From Endozoicomonas sp. G2_1 (GTDB lineage Bacteria > Pseudomonadota > Gammaproteobacteria > Enterobacterales > Alteromonadaceae): a stretch of DNA of 44,761 nucleotides. Below the pieces are notes generated by a model, which saw only the letters and a list, made by a program, of their open reading frames with translations, was not told the DNA's origin and searched no databases. Position 1 is the first letter of the stretch. Every line of letters begins with the position of its first letter. The stretch lies in assembly GCF_017744155.1 (NCBI RefSeq), contig NZ_JAGHQT010000024.1, forward strand, positions 1 to 44,761. Reading direction: 5' to 3'. Shown here in pieces: positions 1 to 8,857 of the stretch. Made by a program: the position numbers and the translations under genes.

Positions 1-111
1 TTAAGTGAAGCGAGAAAAATGGTCGAGGAATCAGTTGTTATCTATAATCAACGAAGGCCACACATGGCCTTAAAATACAAAACGCCCGATGAAGTACATC
101 GAGCGTTTTAG
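1..111 (+). mobile_element. IS3-family transposase OrfB, C-terminal 36 residues (cut by window edge)
   Basis: An open frame runs in from the left edge and stops at 109-111. The end of the protein reads IYNQRRPHMALKYKTPDEV, the typical C-terminal tail of IS3-family OrfB (DDE integrase fold). The segment LSEARKMVEES just before it corresponds to the helix region of the third catalytic residue, but the catalytic residues themselves lie outside the window. The terminal repeat follows within 30 bp. The reading frame is intact as far as it is visible, so the copy may be complete and active. Confidence 0.88.
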
Positions 112-120
112 CGTAAATAG

Positions 121-140
121 TGTCAACTTATACTAGGACA
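121..140. repeat. Right terminal inverted repeat of the IS3-family element
   Basis: Positions 121-140, read on the minus strand, give TGTCCTAGTATAAGTTGACA. This begins with TG, as IS3-family ends do, and lies 9 bp after the transposase stop. The outer tip is therefore placed at 140, with chromosomal DNA from 141. The left end and the target duplication (usually 3-4 bp) are outside the window, so the boundary is an inference from family rules. Confidence 0.65.
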
Positions 141-158
141 ACACATATTTACTGAATA

Positions 159-2450
159 TTAGAATGATACTTTAAATTCAGCACCAACAAAGCGACCTTC
201 ATTGATAATCGCAGCATTGTTGGTAAAGTCGACACCACCAATGGCTTGAACTTCATCAGTAATATTGCGAACAAATAGAGCAACTTCATAGGTATACTCA
301 TCTGGGTACCAAATGTAACCCGTGCGTAAGCCACCTTCTAACAAAGAATCACCGGTAAATTCAACCGAACGATACAAGAAGAAATCAATCTCATCACGAT
401 ACGACCAATCGGTGTAAATGTAGAACTCTGAGGCATCAAACTCTTTGGTGTAACGAGCCGTTAAGTTAGCAATCCACTCAGGTGCGTGTGGTAAGTTATT
501 TCCGCCAATACGCGCAAACGTTGTACCACCTGCGACCAACGTTGGGTCTGTCACTGTACATGAAGCACAAACTGGAACAGATAGCGAATCATCTTTTAAT
601 TCTGTATTGTTGTAACTTACTGACGCTGTTACAAATAGCTCATCAGTAACAATAAATTCAGAATCAATTTCAAAACCGTAACCAACGGTTTCATCTGCGT
701 TAACTAAACGAGCAGTATTACTATCACCCCCAACAGAGGTCAATTGTTGATCATCCATGGTGTAATAAAACACAGAGGCATTAACACGCCCTTCACCGTC
801 TAAAATATCGCTCTTAATACCCGTTTCAAAAGACAAAATTGTCTCGCTGTCAGCAATAGAAATACCGTCACCAAACGCGAACAATGAACGACCTTGAATG
901 CTTGGTGCGCGGAAACTGTCAGCAACACGAGCAAATAAATTGATGTTATCTGAGTATTTGTAAGTAGCACTTAAGTCCCAGCTAACATGAGTATCACTTG
1001 GATTAGCCGTGCCGCGAACATTGTCCGGTGCACCTAAAAATGCCAATGGACTTTGCGTACGCTCTGAGCTGTACTCTTTGTCATCGTCTGAATAACGAAG
1101 GCCTAAGGTCACCGCTAGTTTTTCTGATACGTCGTAGTCAAATGAGCCAAATAACGCCCACGCAGTTGTTTCTTGCTCTTGAACAACAAAACCATTTTGC
1201 TGACCGCCAGTAAACAAGCTGTCATACGCAAAACTCTGGATAGTTAAGTCTTCGTTAAAGTAAAATGCACCCACTTGATAATTGAAATCACCAGTAAAGT
1301 TACTCGCTAAACGAATCTCTTGCGTGATTTGATCGTGATCTGGGATCGCATCAGCGGTTTCAGAGCTCAAATTAATTACGCCTGGGCCGCTTGATGGGAA
1401 GTTTGGCGGACAACCAAAGCCGTTACAACCAAAACCACCGTCGACGTCAGCACGAGAAAAAATTTCAGCACTTTCCCAACCTGTGATTGAAGTCACAGTG
1501 TGTTCGCCAAGATCAAGTTCTAATTTTAAACTGGCGCCTTGGGTTTCAACTTCTTGAGTTGCACGGCTTGCAGCATCGTGTTGCACGCGATCTTCGTCAA
1601 AGCCAGCAACTAAATTGTTAGTGCCCGTTGCAATAGCATTTGCGCGAAATGGCACTGGTTCGCCATCTAAGTCGCGAGCGTGGTAATTGAATAACGCGTT
1701 GAAGTCATCACCCTCGTATAAAAACTGAATGCGATAAGCGCGATCAGTGTAGCCACCTAAAACGTCATTTTGTTCAAAACCAGGAGCAACGTTGTCAATA
1801 AAGTTATCGCGATCTTGATTTAAAAATGAAACACGAGCAGAAAGCTTATCGGTTAAACCTCCACCTACAGCACCACGCAAATCTGAAGTATTGTCACTAC
1901 CGTATGAAAGTGACGCAAAGCCTTCAAATACTTGACTTGGCTTAACTGAATCAAATTTGATTAAGCCAGCTGGCGTGTTGCGACCAAACAAGGTACCTTG
2001 TGGGCCGCGAAGCGCTTCAACACGTTCAACATCAAATACCGGGAAACCTTTTAAAATAGGGTTTTCTTGTACAACTTCGTCAACAATCAATGAAACTGGT
2101 TGAGAGGCATTTAAATCAAAGTCAGAGTTACCTAGACCACGCATATAAAAGCGCGGAAATGTGCGACCAAACGACGATTCAACAGATAAGCTCGGGATAC
2201 GCGCATTCATAAAGCGAATATCTTTAGCTGCAGAGCTAAAGGCATCTAAGTTATCACCTTGAAGCGCAGAAACTGATACAGGAACTTCCTGAACGTTCTC
2301 AACGCGCTTACGAGCCGTAACTTCAATCACCTCAAGTTTTTTATCTGCAGCTGGTGCTTGCTCGGCAAAAGCAAATTGTGGTGTTGCCATAGCACTGCTA
2401 ACCAATGCTACTTTTATTGCCGAAGACAATAGTGATGGCTTGTTTTTCAT
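159..2450 (-). CDS. TonB-dependent outer-membrane receptor
   Basis: 763-residue outer-membrane receptor expected to import a scarce substrate using TonB energy. It has a signal peptide (residues 1-29, cleavage after AFA), a TonB-box-like stretch around residues 39-47 (LEVIEVTAR), a plug domain from about 50 to 170 with NVQEVPVSVSAL, and a long beta-barrel ending in phenylalanine (KVSF), as needed for outer-membrane insertion. The ATG is preceded by a clear GGAG five bases upstream. The protein is full length although an IS3-family end lies only 18 bp past its stop, where a terminator would be expected and none is seen. The substrate is unknown. The barrel resembles the general receptors that take up siderophores or small organics. 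Proximity to the nucleoside genes is suggestive, but a repeat element lies between them. Confidence 0.92.
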   Translation of the reverse strand: MKNKPSLLSSAIKVALVSSAMATPQFAFAEQAPAADKKLEVIEVTARKRVENVQEVPVSVSALQGDNLDAFSSAAKDIRFMNARIPSLSVESSFGRTFPRFYMRGLGNSDFDLNASQPVSLIVDEVVQENPILKGFPVFDVERVEALRGPQGTLFGRNTPAGLIKFDSVKPSQVFEGFASLSYGSDNTSDLRGAVGGGLTDKLSARVSFLNQDRDNFIDNVAPGFEQNDVLGGYTDRAYRIQFLYEGDDFNALFNYHARDLDGEPVPFRANAIATGTNNLVAGFDEDRVQHDAASRATQEVETQGASLKLELDLGEHTVTSITGWESAEIFSRADVDGGFGCNGFGCPPNFPSSGPGVINLSSETADAIPDHDQITQEIRLASNFTGDFNYQVGAFYFNEDLTIQSFAYDSLFTGGQQNGFVVQEQETTAWALFGSFDYDVSEKLAVTLGLRYSDDDKEYSSERTQSPLAFLGAPDNVRGTANPSDTHVSWDLSATYKYSDNINLFARVADSFRAPSIQGRSLFAFGDGISIADSETILSFETGIKSDILDGEGRVNASVFYYTMDDQQLTSVGGDSNTARLVNADETVGYGFEIDSEFIVTDELFVTASVSYNNTELKDDSLSVPVCASCTVTDPTLVAGGTTFARIGGNNLPHAPEWIANLTARYTKEFDASEFYIYTDWSYRDEIDFFLYRSVEFTGDSLLEGGLRTGYIWYPDEYTYEVALFVRNITDEVQAIGGVDFTNNAAIINEGRFVGAEFKVSF

Positions 2451-2476
2451 GTTATCTCCAAGAGTGTACTAACTAT

Positions 2477-2500
2477 GCCACGCTGTGCGTGGCTATTTTT
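2477..2500 (+). terminator. Hairpin plus T-run in the leader of the TonB receptor (plus-strand terminator shape)
   Basis: GCCACGC (2477-2483) and GCGTGGC (2487-2493) form a perfect 7-bp stem with a 3-base loop, followed by a T-rich stretch (tattttttatt) on the plus strand. No plus-strand gene precedes it; on the minus strand it sits about 27 bases before the receptor ATG, inside the probable 5' leader. It may stop antisense or IS-derived transcription, or act as a leader structure. Its role is undetermined. Confidence 0.4.
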
Positions 2501-2545
2501 TATTAGATACTCATTCAACTTCAAAATATGTGATTTCAGCGTTAT

Positions 2546-2740
2546 CGCAGGAGCTTAATATCAAGGCGCAGCTAGCAGGAATGGTCTCCCCCTTTCAATT
2601 AGCTGCAACGATGAAAGTAAGTTCCTGCGAAACGCCCGAGGGGTTGGTTTAAAAACGATTTATACGGCGTTATTGATTTTAACAAGGGAATAACCATTCT
2701 TTGCAATCAATGCCTTGTCTAAATCGTTTTTAATGCCAAC
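2546..2740. repeat. Palindromic intergenic repeat, copy A
   Basis: This fills most of the 340-bp gene-free stretch between deoB and the TonB receptor. It has two hairpins. The first pairs 2546-2557 with 2618-2629 (12-bp arms, one mismatch) and contains an inner stem (2568-2574 with 2600-2606). The second pairs TAAAAACGATTTA (2650-2662) perfectly with 2720-2732 and extends outward through GTTGG/CCAAC (2643-2647 with 2736-2740). Between the arms is a 49-bp core (2669-2717) that is identical to 4275-4323 in copy B, although the arms differ. The core also has inner pairing ATTGATT/AATCAAT. No reading frame is seen. It is likely a non-autonomous mobile or REP-like element. Confidence 0.8.
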
Positions 2741-2789
2741 TGAAACTCGCATTTTGAGGCTGACTGAGTATGCCACTAGCGCACTATTA

Positions 2790-3998
2790 TTATTTTATTT
2801 GCGCTAAAAAACTCTCGCCATAATCCATTGACGGTAATTTAAACAAATCTGCAATCGTTTGGCCGATATCGGCAAACGTTTTGCGTTCCCCTAAATTAAC
2901 TGACTCGATATTGTGGTGATAGGCTAATACTGGCACGTATTCACGAGTGTGGTCATTGCCTGGCCAAGTTGGATCACAACCGTGATCTGCGGTCAAAAAT
3001 AGTACGTCGTCATCTTTCATTGCGGCGAATATTTCTGGCAGGCGGCTGTCAAAATGCTCAAGTTCTTTACCATAACCAATCGGGTCTCTGCGATGCCCAA
3101 AGTCTTGGTCAAAGTTTACCAGGTTAGTAAAGATTAGACAGTTGTCTTCTGCCTTGTTGATGTGCTCAATAGTGGCGTCCATCAAAGCATCAAGACCTGT
3201 GGCCTTTGTTTTTACCTTAATACCTTGGTGTGCGTATATATCAGCTATTTTACCTACACTAATGACAGTACCACCGGCTTGGTCTAACTTATCCAACACG
3301 GTTGGTGCTGGTGGTAAAATAGCATAATCACGACGATTACCGGTGCGAGTAAAATCGCTCGCATCGTTGCCAACAAATGGTCGGGCAATAACACGACCAA
3401 TATTCATACCTTCTAGCACTTCTCGAACAGTTTCACAGTACTTGTACAAGTTCTCTAAACCAAAGCTCTCTTCATGAGCTGCGACCTGAAACACGCTATC
3501 TGCTGAGGTGTAACAAATAGGCAAGCCTGTTTTCATGTGCTCTTCACCCAAACGGGCAATAATGTCAGTGCCTGAAGCATGGCAATTGGCCAACATACCT
3601 TCAATACCTGTTGCGCGGTTAATTTTGGCAATCAGCTCAGGTGAAAAACTGTTGGTTTTCTCGGTAAAATATCCCCAGTCAAACAATACTGGTACACCTG
3701 CCATTTCCCAGTGACCACTGGGTGTATCTTTACCCGTGCTGAGCTCTTGTGCATAGCCGTATGCACCTTGAGATGCCTGGTAACGCGTAACGGGTAATTC
3801 TTGCTTACCTGCTTCAGCGCAAGCGTTAACTAAGCCGAGGCCAGATAAATTGGGTAAGTCTAAAAGGGAATCTTGCTGCTGTTGATATTGCTGGGCAATA
3901 TGGAGAAAAGTATTTGCACCTTGATCGCCAAACTGGTCAGCGTCTGGAGCACTGCCGATGCCAAAGCTATCGACCATTAAAATGATTGCTCGTGCCAT
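2790..3998 (-). CDS. deoB: Phosphopentomutase
   Basis: Interconverts (deoxy)ribose 1-phosphate and 5-phosphate in the cytoplasm, linking nucleoside phosphorolysis to DeoC and the pentose phosphate pathway. It is a 402-residue alkaline-phosphatase-fold enzyme. N-terminal [15 protein letters not shown] carries a metal-binding Asp, [11 protein letters not shown] holds the phospho-acceptor Thr, and [20 protein letters not shown] holds C-terminal metal ligands. I chose the ATG at 3998, giving [11 protein letters not shown], because AGAGG lies 7 bases upstream; a longer frame to 4019 has no such site. In E. coli deoB lies within deoCABD; here it is alone on the minus strand, divergent from udk and bracketed by repeats A and B. 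No terminator other than the repeat structure is seen downstream. Confidence 0.97.
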   Translation of the reverse strand: MARAIILMVDSFGIGSAPDADQFGDQGANTFLHIAQQYQQQQDSLLDLPNLSGLGLVNACAEAGKQELPVTRYQASQGAYGYAQELSTGKDTPSGHWEMAGVPVLFDWGYFTEKTNSFSPELIAKINRATGIEGMLANCHASGTDIIARLGEEHMKTGLPICYTSADSVFQVAAHEESFGLENLYKYCETVREVLEGMNIGRVIARPFVGNDASDFTRTGNRRDYAILPPAPTVLDKLDQAGGTVISVGKIADIYAHQGIKVKTKATGLDALMDATIEHINKAEDNCLIFTNLVNFDQDFGHRRDPIGYGKELEHFDSRLPEIFAAMKDDDVLFLTADHGCDPTWPGNDHTREYVPVLAYHHNIESVNLGERKTFADIGQTIADLFKLPSMDYGESFLAQIK

Positions 3999-4103
3999 TA
4001 AAAGCCTCTGTTGCGCCACGCTAAATTCGATAACTGGCGCGTATCTGATTTAAACGGGGCGGTATTCTACCTCTTAAAGGATACCAAGGCAAAATCTAAA
4101 GCG

Positions 4104-4383
4104 ATAATCTGATACCATTCCGCATAAATAATTGACCGCTCAGAGCGCCGTGGGTGACATTAGAACAAACAAAATGAAAGAAAATATAGTTGCTCTACAT
4201 TGAATTCATTTTGTGAAGTTATCATGGTACTCCATGCGCTCCCGTTGGGCGAGTTTTAAAGGCTTATATGCTGTGTTATTGATTTTAACAAGGGAATAAC
4301 CATTCTTTGCAATCAATGCCTTGCCTCTAAGCCTTTAAATTCTCGCTGAGTGAACAATTATTTATACGGATTGGTATTACCAG
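4104..4383. repeat. MITE-like palindromic repeat, copy B, with long imperfect terminal inverted repeats
   Basis: About 280 bp between deoB and udk. The outer ends are imperfect inverted repeats of roughly 38 bp: the left arm (about 4110-4147) contains CATAAATAATTG and the right arm (4344-4383) contains CAATTATTTATACGG, its near reverse complement. Inside are one hairpin (ACAAAATGAA 4169-4178 with TTCATTTTGT 4205-4214) and a second with perfect 11-bp arms TTAAAGGCTTA (4256-4266) and TAAGCCTTTAA (4328-4338), extended by GCGAG/CTCGC. The 49-bp core 4275-4323 is identical to 2669-2717. There is no coding potential. It resembles the abundant intergenic palindromic elements I associate with Colwellia-like genomes. 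Confidence 0.82.
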
Positions 4384-4410
4384 CTCCTTAGGCGGTATTT
4401 GTATATTTTA

Positions 4411-4426
4411 TTGACCATTCGTTCAA
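4411..4426. promoter_or_regulatory. RutR-box-like operator upstream of the udk operon
   Basis: TTGACCATTCGTTCAA matches 12 of the 14 fixed positions of the E. coli RutR consensus TTGACCAnnTGGTCAA. It ends 4 bp before a probable -35 box (4431), so a bound regulator could block or assist RNA polymerase. A RutR-like gene is in the same window at 14674. Binding is inferred, not shown. Confidence 0.6.
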
Positions 4427-4430
4427 TAAA

Positions 4431-4460
4431 TTGCTATTGCGGTCACAACTGCTTTATAAT
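4431..4460 (+). promoter_or_regulatory. Probable sigma70 promoter of udk-nupC-deoC-tdk-upp
   Basis: TTGCTA (4431-4436), an 18-bp spacer and a perfect TATAAT (4455-4460) form a good promoter. The start point would be near 4467, leaving a leader of about 200 nt before udk. A small hairpin (ATTGGTA / TACCAAT, about 4474-4498) lies in that leader. The RutR-like box is immediately upstream. Confidence 0.55.
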
Positions 4461-4663
4461 AGCCGTAGTAATAGTATTGGTAAGTGTGGCTAATACCAAT
4501 TTTTATTGGCGCACCCAAAAAACTAGTTTACGTTATGTCTTAATGAGCTTGGCTAATGTGTAAAGGCACTAAACCGAGTACATTGATGTTAGCACTATAA
4601 GCTAGTTGAATTATTTTAGTCGTATTTTTACCAACAATAATCAACATAAAAAGAAGTGTTCTC

Positions 4664-5317
4664 TTGTCTACATTAACTCAAAAACCAACTATTATCGCCA
4701 TCGTTGGTGCTTCCGCTTCTGGAAAAACACTATTTGCCCAAACCATTTATGACGAATTATTACCTGAGCTTGGTGAGCATGGTATCTCAATCATTAAAGA
4801 AGATGCCTACTACAAAGATCAATCTCATATGCCGTTAGAAGAACGCGTAAAGACCAATTACGATCACCCTAACGCCTTTGAACACAGCTTATTGTCTCAG
4901 CATTTGCAGCAATTAACTGAAGGGACGCCGGTTGAGTCACCCGTCTATTGTTACAAGCAACACACTAGAACGAGTGAAACGCAAAAACTTTCTCCGAGCC
5001 GCATCATCTTAGTTGAAGGTATTCTATTATTATCTGACCCTGCACTAAGAGATTGCTTTGACATTAAAGTGTATATGGATACCCCACTTGATATCTGCTT
5101 AATTCGCCGTATTCAACGCGATACATTAGAGCGCGGTCGCAGTATCGAATCAATTACCGAGCAGTATTTGTCAACTGTTCGTCCTATGTACTACCAATAC
5201 ATTGAGCCGTCTAAGGTTCACGCTGACATTATTGTTACCCGCGGTGGCAAAAATCGCATGGCAATTGAAATGTTAAAAGCTAAAATACGTCAACTAACGG
5301 TTGATGGCCAAGAATAA
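4664..5317 (+). CDS. udk: Uridine/cytidine kinase
   Basis: Phosphorylates uridine and cytidine to UMP and CMP with a nucleoside triphosphate, in pyrimidine salvage. It has 217 residues, about the E. coli length (213). The P-loop GASASGKT is at residues 15-22, followed by KEDAYYKDQ and [10 protein letters not shown], which are signature segments for nucleoside binding, and [12 protein letters not shown], the lid region. The start is a TTG (4664), preceded by AGAAG; no in-frame ATG lies near the conserved N-terminus, so initiation is probably weak. It is the first gene of a five-gene plus-strand operon (28 bp to nupC) with a RutR-like box upstream. Recruiting udk as leader of a deo-type operon is unlike E. 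coli. Confidence 0.96.
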   Translation: MSTLTQKPTIIAIVGASASGKTLFAQTIYDELLPELGEHGISIIKEDAYYKDQSHMPLEERVKTNYDHPNAFEHSLLSQHLQQLTEGTPVESPVYCYKQHTRTSETQKLSPSRIILVEGILLLSDPALRDCFDIKVYMDTPLDICLIRRIQRDTLERGRSIESITEQYLSTVRPMYYQYIEPSKVHADIIVTRGGKNRMAIEMLKAKIRQLTVDGQE

Positions 5318-5345
5318 TCAATAACAAAAACGATAAAGAGCTTAT

Positions 5346-6590
5346 ATGGAACTAAATATTTTACGTTCATTAGGAGGCATCGCTGCGCTTCTAGTGATTG
5401 CGATATTGCTGTCAGATAAACGAAAAGCGATCAATTGGCGCACTGTCGGCTTGGCATTTGCTCTGCAATTATCGCTCGGTGCTTTTGTCCTTTACGTGCC
5501 ATTCGGCAAAGACGTCTTAGCTTCTATCTCAGGTGGCGTTCAAAGTGTCATTGACAGCGCCAAAGACGGTATTAACTTCCTATTTGGTGGTTTGGGTACT
5601 GATGCTATGTTTGAAAATGGCGTTGGTTTTGTCTTTGCTATCCGAGTACTACCCGTCATTATTTTCTTTTCATCGCTTATCGCCGTACTTTATCACCTAA
5701 ACATCATGCAATGGGTGGTCAAAGTATTAGGGGGAGGTTTACAAAAGCTGTTAAAAACATCGAAACCAGAATCTCTTTCGGCAACCGCCAATATTTTTGT
5801 CGGTCAAACTGAAGCTCCCTTAATCGTTAAGCCATTTATCGCCCATATGACTCGCTCAGAGTTATTTGCCATCATGGTTGGCGGTTTAGCCTCTGTTGCG
5901 GGTTCTGTGCTTGCGGGTTATGCAGGTTTAGGTGTCGAATTAAAGTACCTTATCGCCGCGTCTTTTATGGCGGCTCCTGGTGGTTTGTTGATGGCTAAAT
6001 TACTTTACCCTGAAACGGAAACCCCTAAAACCGATGCTGAACTCGCCAGTGCCGAAATGGAACAAACTAAATCAGCAAACGTTATCGACGCAGCAGCATC
6101 TGGTGCCGCATCGGGATTGAAACTTGCCGCTAATGTCGGCGCTATGCTTTTGGCATTTATCGCCCTTATTGCACTACTTAATAGCTTAGTCGGCGGTGTT
6201 GCCAGTATCTTCGGGTACGATCATGTCACCATTCAATGGTTATTGGGTTATTTATTTGCACCAGTAGCATTTTTAATTGGCATACCTGCTGATGAAATGT
6301 TGCAAGCAGGCAGCTTTATCGGCCAAAAGATTGTCGTCAATGAATTTTATGCCTACGTTAATTTCGTCGAGATTAAAGACTCACTATCTGCTGGCAGCCA
6401 AGCCATTATTACTTTTGCCCTCTGTGGCTTTGCCAACTTGTCTTCGATAGCGATCTTACTCGGTGGCATTGGTTCAATGGCGCCGTCGCGACGCACAGAC
6501 ATTGCTCAGCTTGGTATGCGCGCAGTGCTTGCCGCAACGTTAGCGAACTTAATGAGCGCAGCAATCGCAGGCTTGTTTATCGCCCTTTAG
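5346..6590 (+). CDS. nupC: Concentrative nucleoside transporter, NupC type
   Basis: Inner-membrane symporter that brings nucleosides into the cytoplasm with protons or sodium. It has 414 residues (E. coli NupC 400), with about ten hydrophobic segments and the CNT-family signature: [12 protein letters not shown] around residues 153-164, then the re-entrant and substrate-binding regions, including [21 protein letters not shown] with the conserved NEF near residue 337. It lies 28 bp after udk and about 90 bp before deoC, so it is part of the salvage operon and supplies its substrates. The two outer-membrane receptors and the phosphatases nearby could feed it from the periplasm. Ion and nucleoside preference cannot be read from the sequence. 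Confidence 0.95.
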   Translation: MELNILRSLGGIAALLVIAILLSDKRKAINWRTVGLAFALQLSLGAFVLYVPFGKDVLASISGGVQSVIDSAKDGINFLFGGLGTDAMFENGVGFVFAIRVLPVIIFFSSLIAVLYHLNIMQWVVKVLGGGLQKLLKTSKPESLSATANIFVGQTEAPLIVKPFIAHMTRSELFAIMVGGLASVAGSVLAGYAGLGVELKYLIAASFMAAPGGLLMAKLLYPETETPKTDAELASAEMEQTKSANVIDAAASGAASGLKLAANVGAMLLAFIALIALLNSLVGGVASIFGYDHVTIQWLLGYLFAPVAFLIGIPADEMLQAGSFIGQKIVVNEFYAYVNFVEIKDSLSAGSQAIITFALCGFANLSSIAILLGGIGSMAPSRRTDIAQLGMRAVLAATLANLMSAAIAGLFIAL

Positions 6591-6681
6591 CCTATACCTA
6601 GGCTTCCCCACCTGATAACACCTGCCCGATATAGCCACCAGTCAAGTTACCTGGTGGCAATTAACAAATTTAGGATTAATT

Positions 6682-7479
6682 ATGAATCACACATCAGATA
6701 CCAAAGCACTCAATATAAAAGATTATGCTCAACAAGCTCTGTTGATGATGGACTTAACCAGTTTGACCGACAGTGAAACTACCGATGAGATTAAAGCCTT
6801 ATGTCAACAAGCTAAGTCTCCTGCCGGTAATACCGCAGCAATCTGTATCTACCCTCGTTTTATTCCTATGGCTAAAAAATTCTTAGCCGAACAAGGCACT
6901 GCCGAGGTAAAAATTGCAACAGTCACTAACTTCCCTCATGGCGGCGATGACATTGCCATAGCAGTTGCTGAAACGAAGGCAGCGGTCGCTTATGGCGCTG
7001 ACGAAGTCGATGTGGTATTTCCTTACAATGCGTTAAAGCAAGGTAATACGGACATTGGCTTTGAACTAATTAAAGCATGTAAAGCTGCTTGTGGCGATAA
7101 TGTTCAATTAAAAGTCATCATAGAATCAGGCGAACTTGCCACTGATAGTTTGATAAAACAAGCCAGTGAATTATCAATTAAAGCTGGCGCTGATTTTATT
7201 AAGACATCAACCGGCAAAGTCTCTGTAAATGCTACGCCTGAAGCGGCGAAAATCATGCTTAGCGCAATTAAAGAGCACGCACCTCACGTTGGTTTTAAAC
7301 CAGCAGGCGGAGTAAAAAGTGCAGAAGATGCGAAGGTTTACCTAGATATGGCAACAGAAATACTTGGCAGCGAATGGTTAACTAAAGCTCGTTTTCGCTT
7401 TGGTGCAAGCAGTTTGTTAGCAAATCTACTTAATACACTTGGCCACCAAACAGAAAAGCAAGCAACAACGAGTTACTAA
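6682..7479 (+). CDS. deoC: Deoxyribose-phosphate aldolase
   Basis: Splits 2-deoxyribose 5-phosphate into glyceraldehyde 3-phosphate and acetaldehyde, the exit of deoxynucleoside carbon into central metabolism. It is a 265-residue class I TIM-barrel aldolase (E. coli 259). The Schiff-base lysine is K174 in DFIKTSTGK, the second active-site lysine is K206 in GFKPAGG, and the acid residue is D110 or nearby in ADEVDVVF. An AGGA lies 8 bases before the ATG. It is third in the salvage operon, with tdk 46 bp downstream. With DeoA and DeoB it completes the route from thymidine to glycolysis. Confidence 0.97.
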   Translation: MNHTSDTKALNIKDYAQQALLMMDLTSLTDSETTDEIKALCQQAKSPAGNTAAICIYPRFIPMAKKFLAEQGTAEVKIATVTNFPHGGDDIAIAVAETKAAVAYGADEVDVVFPYNALKQGNTDIGFELIKACKAACGDNVQLKVIIESGELATDSLIKQASELSIKAGADFIKTSTGKVSVNATPEAAKIMLSAIKEHAPHVGFKPAGGVKSAEDAKVYLDMATEILGSEWLTKARFRFGASSLLANLLNTLGHQTEKQATTSY

Positions 7480-7525
7480 ACCTCAATCATAATAATAAGC
7501 TAACCAAGCGATATCAGAGGCGGCA

Positions 7526-8101
7526 ATGGCACAACTATACTTTTATTATTCAGCAATGAATGCGGGCAAATCTACCCATTTACTGCAATCGTCATACAAT
7601 TACCAAGAGCGCGGTATGAATACGCTAATTTATACTGCAACTATTGACGATAGGTTTGCCAAAGGTAAAGTATCTTCAAGGCTCGGTATTCACGCAGATG
7701 CCAAATTATTTGATCAAACAACGGCGCTCTATCACGATGTTGAACAATATCACAGTGCCCTGCCGCTGAGTTGCTTATTAATTGATGAAGCTCAATTTCT
7801 AACCAGCGAGCAGGTCAAACAACTTAGCGATATCGTTGATAATTTAAATATTCCAGTGTTAGCTTATGGTTTAAGAACAGATTTTTTAGGCCAAACCTTT
7901 GAAGGCAGCGCTGCTCTGTTGGCGTGGGCAGATAAGTTAGTCGAGCTAAAAACAATTTGTCACTGTGGTAAAAAAGCTAACTTTGTTGTTCGACTTGACG
8001 AATCAGGTAAAGCGGCGACCTCAGGTGACCAAATTGAAGTTGGTGGTAACGAGCGTTATGAGTCGCTTTGCCGCAAGCACTTTAAAAAACTCGTTTGGTA
8101 A
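7526..8101 (+). CDS. tdk: Thymidine kinase, type II
   Basis: Phosphorylates thymidine (and deoxyuridine) to the monophosphate. It is a 191-residue bacterial TK1-like enzyme: P-loop SAMNAGKST at residues 9-17, DEAQF at 87-91 with the magnesium-binding Asp and catalytic Glu neighbourhood, the lasso region ending in NERYES, and zinc ligands C145/C147 and C182/H185 (the last is usually Cys or His). AGAGG lies upstream of the ATG. It is fourth in the operon, between deoC and upp. Its presence beside DeoA means imported thymidine can be either conserved as dTMP or degraded. Confidence 0.96.
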   Translation: MAQLYFYYSAMNAGKSTHLLQSSYNYQERGMNTLIYTATIDDRFAKGKVSSRLGIHADAKLFDQTTALYHDVEQYHSALPLSCLLIDEAQFLTSEQVKQLSDIVDNLNIPVLAYGLRTDFLGQTFEGSAALLAWADKLVELKTICHCGKKANFVVRLDESGKAATSGDQIEVGGNERYESLCRKHFKKLVW

Positions 8102-8139
8102 ATCAAGCGTCCACAAATTAGAGAAGATTAGAGACCGTA

Positions 8140-8766
8140 ATGACTGTATATGCAAGTAAACATCCATTGGTGGCACATAAAATTAGTTTATTGCGCGACA
8201 ACGACATTTCTGTCAAAAAGTTTCGCGAGTTAACGGCAGAGATTGCCAGTGTGCTGACCATGGAAGCAACTCATGATCTCAAGCTTACCGAAGCGCCAAT
8301 TAATTGCTGGTCAGGTCAAATAACCGGACCAACTCTGGCAGATAAACAACCAACGTTTGTGCCGATTTTAAGAGCTGGCTTAGGCATGCTTGACGGTGGC
8401 TTAGCTATGTTACCCAGCGCTAAAATCAGCGTTGTCGGTATCGCCAGAAACGAGCAAACCCTTGAAGCAGAAAGTTACTATCAAAATATTGTCAGTGACA
8501 TTGCGGAGCGCACAGCATTAATTATTGATCCAATGTTAGCCACTGGCGGAAGTGCCATTGCAACGATTGACTTACTTAAGGAATCAGGCTGCCAGAAGAT
8601 CAAAGCGTTATTTATGGTCGCGGCACCAGAGGGTATTGAAAAGCTGAGCAAGGCTCATCCTGATGTCGACCTCCACATCGCGGCCATTGACCAAAAGCTC
8701 AATGAGCAAGGTTACATTTTACCAGGCTTAGGCGATGCTGGTGATAAAATTTTCGGTACGCTTTAG
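8140..8766 (+). CDS. upp: Uracil phosphoribosyltransferase
   Basis: Converts uracil and PRPP to UMP, recapturing the base released by phosphorolysis. At 208 residues it matches the family length. Motifs are [10 protein letters not shown] (residues 78-86) and the PRPP-binding loop [10 protein letters not shown] (130-139), with the uracil-binding [12 protein letters not shown] near the C-terminus. It is the last gene of the plus-strand operon and is followed by a strong terminator. The ribosome site is weak. Outside this lineage upp is usually paired with uraA, not with deo genes; here it fits the pyrimidine-salvage theme. Confidence 0.97.
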   Translation: MTVYASKHPLVAHKISLLRDNDISVKKFRELTAEIASVLTMEATHDLKLTEAPINCWSGQITGPTLADKQPTFVPILRAGLGMLDGGLAMLPSAKISVVGIARNEQTLEAESYYQNIVSDIAERTALIIDPMLATGGSAIATIDLLKESGCQKIKALFMVAAPEGIEKLSKAHPDVDLHIAAIDQKLNEQGYILPGLGDAGDKIFGTL

Positions 8767-8810
8767 CTACAAATAATAGTTAGTAATAATTCTCCTATAT
8801 TATTACCGAC

Positions 8811-8842
8811 AAAAAAGGGCACCTATTGGGTGCCCTTTTTCT
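8811..8842. terminator. Bidirectional terminator between upp and deoA
   Basis: GGGCACC (8817-8823) pairs with GGTGCCC (8829-8835) around a 5-base loop, flanked by A-run and T-run on either side. The symmetric A/T tracts allow it to end both the plus-strand upp operon and the minus-strand cdd-deoA operon, whose stops are 50 bp upstream and 17 bp away respectively. Confidence 0.9.
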
Positions 8843-8857
8843 TACTCAAGATAGTCA

